Source: Rhynchonema sp. JSB1_4 (Eukaryota > Nematoda > Chromadorea > Monhysterida > Xyalidae). From it: a stretch of 64,000 bases of DNA. Below are positions 38,458 to 49,430 of the stretch, in pieces (the first letter of the stretch is position 1; each line of letters opens with the position of its first letter). The notes under the pieces are model-generated. The model searched no databases, was not told where the DNA came from, and saw only the letters and a list, made by a program, of their open reading frames with translations. The position numbers were made by a program, and so were the translations under genes. The stretch covers positions 1 through 64,000 of the forward strand of contig JASAMV010006615.1 of NCBI GenBank assembly GCA_030248065.1, read 5' to 3'.

Positions 38458-39680
38458 TAGTCTTGGAGCTCGTTCCCCGTACACCAGAACAACCTAAATC
38501 TTTGTGCTTCAAAAATGATTATATTTGACTGCTGTTCAATAATCCTGATTTTATGTTTGATACGTGGCGCACCCACTACGGATGCCATTCACGTGACGAT
38601 TTCATTGATGTTTTACTCTTTCTAAACCAACGACTGGAGCTTCCGTCCGACCTTGTGTTTCAGAAAATTTCAGTTCGAGAAAGCTTGCGAACTGAAATCT
38701 TCAAAGTCAAACTCCTTGAAATTGAAGTCGTGTTTTGAGCAACTTTTTTACTGCAAAAACACATGGTGGCACTGAAAAATAAGGTGGTGTTACTACGACA
38801 TGTTCTGCAAGAAACATTCGACGAGGTTTTGCACTGACGAAGAACTTCAATTTTTTCCAACTTTGCTTGATCTTACTGGTCACAATCACCCTACCCTTAC
38901 CGAAACTGACCCGGATTTGACCAACCAATTTCAACCACAACAGCAAACTTCTGAACTATCGTAAATCAATATGCAATTCAAGAGCACAAGCGCTCCATCA
39001 TGGGATGTGACTTCATCACAAAACCGATGGCCAACAGCAATGAATAACACGAGCAACAGCCTAACTCAGCGAAACAGCAACAGATAAAAAGAAAGTTTCA
39101 AACCCCCGCGCGAACATCGTCGCCTGCCAGAGCGCAAGCGGACGTTTATTCGTCTTAGTCGTTTATTCGCCCAAGACTTTTATTCGCCTGGTCTTTTATT
39201 CGCACGGATGGCACGATTATTCGCATGTCAGTGGCGTTTATTCGCCTTGGTCGTTTATTCGCGCTGGCATGCTTGTGACCTGCTGCAACCCACAACGCAT
39301 AATAGTCACGTTGCAACTTCATACATTTGAGGGTGTGAGGCCACGGGCTGCGACTTCTTTTACCTTTATCACCTTTTGTGAGCACAAGCCTAAATGTGCC
39401 ACGTGCTCAAGCATTGACCGAACTGGTTGACCAGCGCTCAACCCAGAACAAAGCCTGAGCAGGTAGGTAAAAAAACATTGCGACTCGCATTGCGCCTATA
39501 TTCCAAGATAGGTGTATACCTACATATAATATCAGTTCAATTCGTTGCAGGGCACTGTACAACGCGGTGCACATGCTGCACAAGAAAGTATTGTGTTCAT
39601 GTCACAACATGTCACAATACTCGCAACCTCACAAACTGATGCCCCACTCCCACAAACTTTATGATTTATACAAACCTCTG
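38458..39680. other. Intergenic with short repeats
   Basis: No gene is seen. 38664-38696 is a perfect 11-bp hairpin (ATTTCAGTTCG and its inverse). 39140-39262 carries a spaced TTTATTCGC array, listed separately. Confidence 0.5.
39140..39262 (+). repeat. Spaced TTTATTCGC repeat array
   Basis: Seven occurrences of TTTATTCG or ATTATTCG, each followed by T, C, A or G, starting near 39144, 39159, 39178, 39194, 39214, 39236 and 39253, with variable spacers of 6-13 bases. The spacing of 15-22 bases is too irregular for a clean minisatellite. Confidence 0.85.
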
Positions 39681-39684
39681 TCTT

Positions 39685-41585
39685 TAATTCCAACCTTGGA
39701 ATTACAGGCACAATTCCTCTGTGTGCAGCCCATCCCGTTCCGGACATGGAGGAAATAATTTGCTCTCCCCCCATTCTCTTTCAATTTTTGCGAAAATTAC
39801 CCGCCAAAACTTCCCCTGGCCCAGACGGGATCCCTTCGGCCTTCTTGAAAAAGTTGGGCATCGGCCTCGTGGAACAATTCTCATTCCTTTTCAACCAAAT
39901 TCTCCACACCGGTGTTGTTCCTGATGATTTCAAGTTGGCCGATGTGATCCCAATACCCAAGGAAAAATTCCCAAAAAATGTCACTAAATATCGTCCCATT
40001 TCTCTTACATCCTCCTCCTGCAAACTTTTGGAGACCTTTGTTAACTCAAAGGTCATGGCCCATCTTCAAAAACATAATTTATTATCTCCCTTCCAATTCG
40101 GTTTCATCCCTGGTCGCTCTGTAGAGGCTCAGCTATTGTGCTGCATGTCGCACTGGACAGCAGCGTTAGAGCGTGGGAACGCAGTGGACATCATTTACCT
40201 AGACAGCCAAAAGGCTTTCGACACTGTCCCCCACTCTGCGCTGCTGCAAAAACTGCAGCACTACGGTTTCCCCCGCCATTTACTCATTTGGGTATCCTCA
40301 TACCTAAATGGGCGGTCACAGCGGGTTCGGGTCGGGGACGCAGTCTCTGGGTGGATTCCGGTCACCTCCGGCGTCGCACAGGGCAGTGTTTTCGGCCCGA
40401 CCCTTTTTCTCATCTACATAAATGATGTCGTCAGTGTGGTACATCCAGGTACCTATCTGTATCTCTACGCTGATGATATCAAAATTTACAGGGAAATCCG
40501 TAGTGCTGCAGATCACAAAATCCTCCAGGGTGACATAAATGCGGTCATTAGTTGGCTCTCTGCAAATGGCATGGCTCTTGCCAGCCATAAGAGCGTCACA
40601 GTAAGGCTTGGGAATCGCCCCCAAGTCCCCCCTGTCTATTTCTGTTGGAATGAGCAAATTATTTCACCACCCCATGTCCGGGACTTGGGTGTCCTAATAG
40701 ACCAACAAAACTTGAAATTTGAATCACATATTGGTAAAATTGTGGCTGACGCCAGTAGAGTGGAGAAGACCATCCGCCGAAACTTCCACAGTCGAAATCT
40801 CGATTTCCTCAGAAAACTATACTTGGCTTATGTTCGCCCATTGCTGGAATTCTCCATGTCCATTTGGTCCCCTCAAAATGTCACTTTAGCTAAAAACGTT
40901 GAAAAAATTCAACGTCGGTTCACCTACTATTTACCTGGCATGCAGACACTGTCTTATCAACAGCGTTTGCATGCCCTAAATTTAGACCCCCTAATTTATC
41001 GCCGGACCGTGAACGATCTTGTGCTTGTGTACAAGGTCATTCACGGTCACATACCTGGGGTAACCAAGGAATCCTTCTTTCCATCTCGTGACACCGGCCG
41101 CCCAACCCGAGGGCACTCCCACGGTTTGTGTCGAGTCCATGGCGCGGGTGCAGACTTGTCCGGGTACTGGGCCTATCGTGTCGTGGACCTCTGGAACAGG
41201 CTCCCAGAGGACGTCGTCTCTGCTGCCTCAATTGCGGCCTTTAAAACTAAACTAAACTCACGTGGTCGAGACGTAGTTTCTTGCCACATTTCATCAAAAT
41301 TCTCAGCTGTCGTTGACTGATCCCCTCAGTCACTGGGTTGCTGCTTTCAGGTCATCATCAATTTTGTTGACATCTGTTATCATCTCGTGTTCGCCATCAA
41401 TCGCTGATTTATCGCCTGCCGTTGCTGTGTTGTTTGTTGTTTTTGAATCTCTCCGGTACGTTTTGTCGTTTGATCATTCATGATTATAATTTTGTGTGCT
41501 ATTTACTGATATGTCTCTTTTTTAGGTGTTTGCCGGATCTCCTGAAGGTCTTTGCGTGAGCTTACAGATAAAATTTGAATTTGAA
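39685..41585 (+). mobile_element. 5'-truncated CR1-like LINE copy
   Basis: Same family as the element at 25.2-30.7 kb, opposite strand, and highly similar over the shared length. It starts within ORF2 between the endonuclease and the reverse transcriptase, so it is a typical 5'-truncated insertion. The 3' UTR ends in a short AATTTGAATTTGAATGA tail. Confidence 0.92.
39746..41320 (+). CDS. LINE reverse transcriptase fragment, intact frame
   Basis: 524 codons without a stop, covering the reverse transcriptase (KYRPISLTSSSCKLLE, FDTVPHSALL, YADD) and the C-terminal domain of ORF2 (TYYLPGMQTLSYQQR, DLWNRLPEDVVSAAS). The endonuclease is missing through 5' truncation. It preserves the frame at the point where the copy at 27.56 kb is shifted, and an uninterrupted version of the site where that copy carries a transposon. 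Confidence 0.92.
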   Translation: MEEIICSPPILFQFLRKLPAKTSPGPDGIPSAFLKKLGIGLVEQFSFLFNQILHTGVVPDDFKLADVIPIPKEKFPKNVTKYRPISLTSSSCKLLETFVNSKVMAHLQKHNLLSPFQFGFIPGRSVEAQLLCCMSHWTAALERGNAVDIIYLDSQKAFDTVPHSALLQKLQHYGFPRHLLIWVSSYLNGRSQRVRVGDAVSGWIPVTSGVAQGSVFGPTLFLIYINDVVSVVHPGTYLYLYADDIKIYREIRSAADHKILQGDINAVISWLSANGMALASHKSVTVRLGNRPQVPPVYFCWNEQIISPPHVRDLGVLIDQQNLKFESHIGKIVADASRVEKTIRRNFHSRNLDFLRKLYLAYVRPLLEFSMSIWSPQNVTLAKNVEKIQRRFTYYLPGMQTLSYQQRLHALNLDPLIYRRTVNDLVLVYKVIHGHIPGVTKESFFPSRDTGRPTRGHSHGLCRVHGAGADLSGYWAYRVVDLWNRLPEDVVSAASIAAFKTKLNSRGRDVVSCHISSKFSAVVD

Positions 41586-41837
41586 TGATGGGATCACCAC
41601 AGACCAAGTGTCCAAAACGGAATGAAAGAGAAAATGACAAATCTCGGAAGCTCGACGCGGAGATAGGCATAGGACAGAATAGAATTCACACAAACGGAAT
41701 CCGATCGCGCGATTTTTTCTGTTTTGAGATCGAAAAACCGAAAAAATTTAGCCCATGAAGACCATAAATTGATGGTTGCAGGTACCCTCCAGGGTGGTTG
41801 CATGCAAGTTGCTGCAACGTACGTACCTACCTACCGT

Positions 41838-42278
41838 CACAGAGGTCGCGGCCCGCGCCCGGCCCGGCCCGAATCCTGAAATCTCCGACCCGGCCTGGCC
41901 CGGCCCGAATTTTTGGCTCAGATTTCAACCCAGTTTTTGTCATACTTTTTGTGATTTTGTTGAAGCTATTTTTTGGTTGAACATTCATTGTTTTCCACAA
42001 AAAAGTCGTCAGATAGATAGACAATACTGATCACTTACTTGCCGAATCCGTCAGAAGTTTTAGTATTTTTGACAAAAAAATCCCTCTTTCTCAGGCCGGG
42101 GTGCCCGGCCCGGCCCGACCCGACCCTCCAAATCTCCGGCCGGGCCCGAGCCAAAAGCCCAAATTCGCGGCCCGGCCAGAGGTGGGAATCGGGCCGGCCC
42201 GGCCCGAGTTTTTTGCAACTGTCGGGTCGGGTGTCTGGTGTCGGCTTTTTTCTCAGATGTCGGGTGTCGGGTACCCCG
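41838..42278. repeat. GGCCCGG-rich repeat block
   Basis: Units start CAGAGGT (41839 and 42174) and contain runs of CCGGCCCG; the second continues GGGAATCGGGCCGGC. Related ends occur at 44756 and, inverted, at 45884. The block is far more GC-rich than its surroundings. Confidence 0.7.
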
Positions 42279-42289
42279 ACCTCTAACCC

Positions 42290-42935
42290 TATTTATGGGG
42301 ATCAGTTATTGGGTGGGGGGCTATAGTTTTCATTTGGCCCCCCCCCCGACGAAAAAAAGTCTGTTATGTTAATACTGCCCCTAAAAATGGCTTGTTTTCG
42401 GTATTTTCTTACTTTAACAGCGGCAATTATGCTTAGCTGTTTTCTGTTGTGTACGCAAGCTTAAACAACGTTTGGCACCAGTGTAGTTCCTGGGGGGGGA
42501 GGGGGGGGGTCCCCCCCCTCGGGTACGCTATCTCCCCCTCGGGTGGTAGGTACACTATCCCCCTATCTCCCCCTCCGGGCACACTATCTCCCCCAATTTT
42601 TGCCTAAAATGGCCATTTTTAGGCCTAAAATTGGCATTTTTAGGCCTAAAATGTGTGATTTTCAGGTCAATGTTCTCAAAAGTCGCCAAAATACCCTTTT
42701 TTTGATGAATTTTTTCCAAAAAGGGGCAAAAATAGGTCAAATTTTCTACCTCAAAAAGTGACTTTTTCCCGAATTTGGGTCTTCCCCCCCCCTTCCCCCC
42801 CTCGGGGGTACACTATCTCCCCCTCCGAAAAAAACGGGGGGTCCGCTATCTCCCCCTCCGGACCAGGAACTACACTGTTTGGCACAACAACACAACCTTA
42901 CCATACCACTAATCTGTGGTACGGTGAAGGTTAGG
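42290..42935. repeat. Left member of an inverted repeat pair with 44255-44470
   Basis: After removing the 399-bp MITE at 42479-42877 and one copy of its target duplication, this stretch is the reverse complement of 44255-44470 with moderate divergence (shared words ATTATGC, AGCTTAAACAACGTTTG, CCATACCACTAATCTGTGG). Confidence 0.75.
42479..42877 (+). mobile_element. hAT-like MITE with 8-bp target duplication
   Basis: The termini CAGTGTAGTTCCTGG and CCAGGAACTACACTG are perfect inverted repeats with the CAGTG end of hAT elements. The 8-bp TTTGGCAC lies directly on both sides (42471-42478, 42878-42885). The related sequence near 44306-44321 has the site without the element. The interior has TAGGCCTAAAA words and C-rich runs and no coding frame. 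Confidence 0.93.
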
Positions 42936-42971
42936 GCTGGGGGTGGGGTTATATCAATGGGGGCAGTGTGT

Positions 42972-44546
42972 ACCGTATTGTCGGAAATAGAACCCCCCCA
43001 TTAATTGAACCCCCCCCTAAATGGCTCGAAATCAAAAATAGAACCCCCCATTAATAGAACCCCACCCCCAACCTTCACCGGAGAGGACCGGACATAGTTT
43101 TTTTAGACACTTTTTAGGTGCAATTTGCACCTAAAAAATCAGAATTGCACCTAAAAATTCAGGGTTAGGTGCAAGGTTGCACCTAAAATTTTGGGCCCTT
43201 ATTTGCTTAATTTAGCATTTATACAGCATCTTTTAAGGTTGGAAAGCTTAGAAACAAAAAAATGCGCTGCGCGGCTTTTCATTCCTTCCAAGAAATTACA
43301 TCGAAGCATTTGGTCGACAACTCGACATCGACAAAAAATATTGATCTGATTGATTGATTTCGTACACAGTTAGTACCTGGTGTGCTGGTGATAAGATTCA
43401 AAACAAATACATGCTGTACTAGGATCAGGGCAGTTCCTGGTCCGGCGAGGCGGTTAGTGAACCTACCCACTTTGTCGGTGCGTTGGTTAGTGTACCTCCC
43501 TGCTCCCTGTGGGGGGAAGGAGGGGGGGGGAAGACCATAATTCAGGAAAAAGTCCTTTGAGATATTTGACCTATTTTTGCCATTTTTTGGAAAAAATTCT
43601 CCATAAATAGGGTATTTTGGCGACTTTTGACAACATTGACCTGAAAAATACCCATTTTAGGCCTAAAATGCCCATCTTGGGCTAAAAATACCTATTTTAG
43701 GCAAAAATTGCGGCGGTTAGTGTACCTGGTGCGGCGGTTAGTGTACTAGTGTACCTTGGTCGCGGCGGTTAGTGTACCTTAGGAGGGGACCCCCTCCCCC
43801 CAGGAACTACACTGACTAGAACTAGAGCAGAGCATGACAACAGTATTAGATACCCACACAGTAAATGAACAGCGAAAGTAATTGATTCGTACGTGACCCC
43901 AAATGTGGATATGATGACATGAAAATTTTACTGTTTCGTTTTCTTCTCAATCGGTTCTCAAAAATGAAACTAGTACAAAATGTGCTAAAAAATGTTGAAC
44001 TTTCCCTGAAAAGTTTGCTTTTGCTAAAGGAAAAGGCATTCGTCAAAATTTCCAAAGCCACATGGGGATTCGTCACTACAATTGCGTTACAATTTTATTG
44101 AACTTCTAAAAGCACGCACATAGCATTGAACACACAACCTGGCAAAAAAGCCTAAAATTGGCGTTTTTTGTCCAAAATAGGGGTTGCACCTACTTTGGCC
44201 AGCTTGCACCTAAAAATTGGGGGGTTGCACCTGGTGAATTTTGAAAAAAAACCCTGGGACCGGACCACAGATTAGTGGTATGGTAGGGCTGTGTTGTTGT
44301 GTCAAACGTTGTTTAAGCTTGCGCACACAATAGAATAAAGCTTTTTAAGCATAATTGCCGCTGTTGAAGTTAGAAAATACCGAAAACAAGCCATTTTTAT
44401 GGGCGTTATTAACAATGGTTTTTTTGTCGGGGGGCCAAATGAAAAATATAACCCCCCCAATTGACCCCCCCCATAAATTGAACCCCCCAAAATGACCCCA
44501 GTGAAAAACATAGACCCCCCGGGTTCTATTTCCGACAATACGGTAA
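42972..44546. mobile_element. TA-flanked inverted-repeat element, 1.57 kb
   Basis: The ends are TA followed by CCGTATTGTCGGAAATAGAA then a C-run at the left, and the inverse followed by TA at the right. A TA at each border and 26-bp inverted ends suggest a Tc1/mariner-type non-autonomous element. It carries a second MITE (43426-43814) nested inside. Confidence 0.7.
43426..43814 (-). mobile_element. Second copy of the hAT-like MITE
   Basis: The ends CAGGGCAGTTCCTGG (two mismatches to the first copy) and CCAGGAACTACACTG enclose 389 bp. The interior matches the 42479-42877 element in inverted orientation. Flanking octamers ACTAGGAT and ACTAGAAC share the first five bases and one more, an aged target duplication. 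Confidence 0.8.
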
Positions 44547-44755
44547 TGGCAGGCCCATGTGTGGGGGGAGGTAAGTATGGTGCGGCAGCACTGTGGTGCG
44601 GGGTTGGTTTCTTTTTAAAAAATTCATATTGTGAATGAAAAAGTTGACAGATAGACAAGCACTGATCACTTCCTTACCCAATCCTCAGAAATTTTAGTAT
44701 TTTTGGCGACTTTAGAGAAGATTGACCTAAAATTACTCATTGGGCCGGATATTAG

Positions 44756-45884
44756 CAGAGGTCGCAATCGGGCCGGCATGAGCTCGGGCTGGGCCGCGAT
44801 TTTGGGCTTTTGGTTCGGGCCGGGCCGGACCAAGATCCAGTGGCGTCGTTAGGGGGTTGGGGGTTACCCCCCTGGTATGAGGTATGGGAAATCGGCCGGT
44901 GGTATGGGGTATGGGAAATTTTTCACTTTTGGAACAAGCACCCCTAAGAAATGACTTTTTGACCCCGAGAAGTACCAAAATTGACCATTTTTCATCCAAA
45001 AATGTCAAAAATCGCTTGCTGCCGCGAGAAAACTCTGTTTTAAGCACTTTTAGACCAATTTTTGGCACTTTTATAAGATTTTTGGGGTCGTTTTTCCGAA
45101 ACCCCCACCCTCGGGTTATGGGAAATTTTTGAGGTTTTGGAGCAACCCCCCTGGTATGGGAAATTTTTGATTTTTGGGGGTATGTATGGGAAATTTCCCG
45201 AAAATTGGGCTGGGTATGGGAAAATTTCGATTTCTCAACGACACCACTGCCAAGATCACCCGGCCGCCCAATCCTACTCTCTGCTTCAAAAACAGAAACA
45301 GGCATTTTTGGTCGACAAAAATACCGTAAAAACCTAAATCCAGCCCCCCGGAATAGAGCCCCCCCCCCCAAAAAGGGGTCAGTGAATTAATAGAGCCCCC
45401 CGGAATAGACCCCCCCCCCCCTAAGTAACATCCCCTATACAATAGTGTATTAAGGCTTGATAGTAGTGCACAGGTACATTTATGCACGTTTGTTGTTCGT
45501 TCAGAGCACATAATATGCCTCTAATTGACGAATAGACACGAATAAATGCGATTACAAGCGAAAAAACATCCTTTCAAACCCATTTTTAGGGGTTTTTGGG
45601 GGTATTTCTGGGAACAATTTTTCAGGTTCGGGTCAGTGAATTAATAGAGGCCCCCCGGAATAGAACCCCCCCGTAATAGAGCCCCCCAAACAAAATTTCT
45701 GACTGATTGGGAAAGGAAGTGATCAGTACTTGTCTATCTGTCAACTTTTTCATTCACAATATGAGTTTTCCAAAAAAAACCAGATTCAGGAAAATCGCAA
45801 AAAATTATGGCAAAAATTGGGTAAAAATCTGACCCAAAAATTCGGGCCGGGCCGGTCAAACCTGGCCCGATTGCGACCTCTGTT
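44756..45884. mobile_element. Element with CAGAGGTCGCAATCGGGCC inverted ends, 1.13 kb
   Basis: The left end CAGAGGTCGCAATCGGGCC and the right end, its inverse, differ at most slightly. The interior holds GTATGGGAAATTT repeats and C-run blocks. No clean target duplication: the flanking octamers share only TTAG. CAGAG ends again point to a hAT-like element. The right end abuts a LINE 3' fragment. Confidence 0.6.
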
Positions 45885-45888
45885 CTTT

Positions 45889-46055
45889 AGTTTGGTCGAT
45901 TGAATCTCTATCTCACCGGTACGTTTTCTTAGTCGTTTGTTCATTATGTTCACATTTTATGTTGTTAACACTCATGTTCATTATTTTAGGGTTTTTCCGG
46001 ATCTAATGTAAAGGTCTTTGCGCAAGCGTGCAGGTAAAATTTGAATTTGAAACAA
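45889..46055 (+). mobile_element. LINE 3'-end fragment
   Basis: Matches the 3' UTRs of the two other LINE copies (tagtttggt, TGAATCTC, CACCGGTACGTTTTC, CCGGATCT, AAGGTCTTTGCG) and ends in AAATTTGAATTTGAA. Only the last ~170 bases are present. Confidence 0.85.
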
Positions 46056-46411
46056 AATTATTAGCTTTCCAAGGATTTTTGTTTTCTAATACCGCAAAAA
46101 CCTAAATTCAAGGTGACCCCATTTTGGGGGGCTTTATTACGGGGGCAAATTTTCCAACCTCTCAAGTCATGGATTTATACTTGCGGATGAAAAAAACGCC
46201 TCTCCAAACAAATGGGTAGGTAAAGCGGTAAAGGCAAACTACACCAATATGAGCTCGATTTCGCACTTTCGCAGCTGGCAGAACACTGAAAAAAACGTTT
46301 TTTTTTTCATCCGCCAGTGTAGAGCAGTGTTACATAATTTCAGCGACTGAAAGCTAAACGGCAGAATACGAAAATATTTGGTGTCTTTGAAATTATTCGC
46401 AAAATATCACG

Positions 46412-48069
46412 ATGTTGGCGTTGTTCAATCGAGTACTGGACTGGATCAGAAGTCTGTTTTGGAAAGAGGAAATGGAGCTGACACTGGTTGGATTGCAAAA
46501 TTCAGGGAAAACTACTTTCGTCAACGTTATTGCTGTGCGTCTTTTGCAACTTGGCATTTTTTAAATTTTCTTAGCACAAATATGTTCTATGTTTGTCTCA
46601 ATGTTCAGAGTGGCCAATTCACTGAAGATATGATTCCAACAGTCGGCTTCAACATGCGCAAGATCACAAAGGGCAATGTCACAATTAAAGTGAGTGAATT
46701 ATTTCGCATTGGTATCTGGGTTTCCATTCGTGTTCACAAATTCCTGTCCGCCACGAAATGCATCTTGTTTCTCAGCTGTGGGACATTGGTGGTCAGCCGA
46801 GATTTCGATCCATGTGGGAACGATACTGCCGCGGTGTGAATGCTATTGTGTAAGTGTAACCGATGGCATTGTTTCGTGTCTGCTGTTTAGTGAGAACCTG
46901 ACGTGCGCAACAGGGGAAGCTGGATTCCAAAAAAAGTCCGGTGCCAGGGGCAGTAAATCTGTGGCGGAAATCTCAAAAAATTTTTGACGCTACCTGCTGC
47001 CCCTGGTAAGTTGGTCGCGAACACGTCAAGTTATAACAGAGGATATGAAACCAAAAGGGGATATTTTGCCATTGCACATCATTTTATATCCTGTGCAGCT
47101 ACATGGTCGACGCGGCTGATCACGACAAACTGGACGCGTCCCGTAACGAGCTGGTGCAATTGTTGGACAAACCTCAGTTGGAAGGCATACCAGTGTTGGT
47201 GCTCGGCAACAAAAAGGACCTGCCAAATGCCTTAGACGAAAAACAACTCATCGAGAGAATGTGGGTGGCGGTTGTGACCTTGCAGACAAAGACATTGCAT
47301 TTCGCAGATTGAACTACAAAACCATAAGAATATGAAGCTCGGAGATAGTGATCGGCTCCTGTCTGGCGGGCAAGCTCAGATCACCAAGGTTTACGCCGGT
47401 GAAAAGAGTTGTACTGTATGATCGCCTCTTAAAGTGACTCTACAATTGACAATCGTTGACCGCGTTTGTTTGCAGTCATTTTTTCAGAAAATGAAGACTA
47501 GATATCAGAAACCCAGATTTAGGAAATAGATTTTCAAGTCGTTGCTTTGTGATGTTTCACGGAGCCCACACATTTTTACAGGAGGAGAAAAAATGAAACA
47601 AGTTTGAGGCAGGCGTGTGCGAAACAGAGTCACTTTAAGAGTAAATTGAGCGAACACGAGGATTGCCAGGACAAATACCTAGGTGTAATACATCGCTTTT
47701 TCGTCAACGCAAATCGTCATTTCGCGCTTATTCAAGGATGATTGAATTGACGACCAGAGTTGACTGTTCTAATTTGACGACTGAACAATTAGCCCGAGTC
47801 CCCATCAATGCGGTCTTCATTTATCAATGTGTTGCCGTTGCAGGAACCTGGCTGCCATTCAGAACCGCGAGATCTGTTGCTACTCTATATCATGCAAGGA
47901 GAAGGACAACATTGGCTAGTCATTCACTCTATCTACACTTTGCACGAAAAACTAGTTTCTTGTCGAGATGTGTTTTAGCATTTATACTCCGTCATTAACG
48001 ATGAATATTGCAGATATCACACTGCAGTGGCTGATCCAGCATTCAAAGGGCGGCGGCAGCAGTCAATAA
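46412..48069 (+). CDS. arl8: Arl8 small GTPase
   Basis: Six exons: 46412-46534, 46609-46689, 46776-46849, 47099-47260, 47844-47914 and 48014-48069. All are in phase, 188 aa (family about 186). It starts [28 protein letters not shown], nearly identical to animal Arl8. G1 is GLQNSGKTT (Tyr of the vertebrate loop replaced by Asn), switch region [18 protein letters not shown]3 [17 protein letters not shown]4 NKKD, G5 region [10 protein letters not shown]. The C-terminal tail is KGGGSSQ. Arl8 sits on lysosomes through its acetylated N-terminal helix and recruits motor adaptors. The fifth intron starts with GC rather than GT. Confidence 0.97.
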
Positions 48070-49430
48070 TCGATTCCGAATTCATATTGTTTTTTTTCAA
48101 ACGCCGTACCACTATAAAACGACGACAAGCAATTATGATGCTGTAATAATTTATTCTAATCAAACATGTGAGGCTATGATGATAATTGGTGATTTACGCT
48201 TCGGTTTGACGCATGGTGTTGTTTTGTAGGCTGGCCACGTTCAAGCACAGTAGTAGTCGTTTCATCAGTATTATGAGATAGTACTGTTGCGCCTTGAATG
48301 GTCGCCAGTCATGTTTACTTTGTCAATAAATTTTTTAGTGTTGACTTGAGTCTGGGATTGTGCCATGACGAGCGTTGTCTATATGTCTGTCGAACTGTCA
48401 CGGCTTCGCCTCATAGGTTGAGTTTGTGCATTGAACTGTCTGATGTATCAATTACGATCAGTATGAATGTGGTTGTTCGTTTTTGTGTCTTTGTGCGCGT
48501 GATATCTGCTATTTACTGTTGTCTTTATTCGTGCCCCACTCTTTGTGTTTCGGCAAATCTTATTGAAATTCCAACTTGTTATCTCGTACCGGTAATCTAG
48601 TTATCTTTTTCTCGAATGTGTCCGATCCTATGTTATTTCATATACTGTTCGAGCAATTGACTTTGTGGTTTGCCCCCGAAAACGCCAACGGGCTCATATT
48701 TGTGTAATATTTTTAGTCAAACTGTACATAATATTGGTTTTGTATTCACTTTTGAAGTCCCTTATACATACGTGTTTATCCCTCGAAATCTCGGAATTAT
48801 TGCGATTCATATTTATTTGTTGCGCCTTTGTGTGCTTCAGTATAATTTCGATTTCTTCATTTCTAATGAGCAAAAGCTCAGCCCGGCCCATTTCTTCCAC
48901 ATTTCTCAAATAAATGACGTTTTATGGGTTTCCGAGACACAAAGTTGTTTTGACCGACAATTGTGATGGCTTGAGACATTTTTTGACCAGTTGCCAGAAA
49001 TGTTTCGATTAAAAACATTCAAGATGACTACATGCGTGAGTGTGTTGTGTACCCAAAGTACACGTTGCATACTTTTCGGGTTGCGTGATCATCAAATCAA
49101 CAAACAGTCCCTGTAACTGCACAGACGCACTGAAAACGCGGCTGTACACCATAGCGTGCGCGCACATGCTTTTCTTGCAAAAATTTAAACCAAAGCCGCT
49201 CGCACGTATAAAAAGGTAGGTAGCAGTGCTGGTAAACAGGACAGTTTATTTTTATGTATAATTTATGCTGGACCTTGTGCTGATCTTTCCCGTTTTATTT
49301 TTTAAACATTTTGCACTTCATTCATTCTAAGTTTAATTGATGTCAGCAGTTCCGAATTGGTACATTTCTACAACATTTTCCAATCATTGCACTGTAAATA
49401 AATGTCATTTCTGAGAAACAACAACAAAAA
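48070..49430. other. Intergenic between Arl8 and the ammonium transporter
   Basis: AT-rich, with only short open frames that are open on both strands. AATAAA words occur (for example 48323) but none sits at a convincing distance from the Arl8 stop. Confidence 0.5.
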
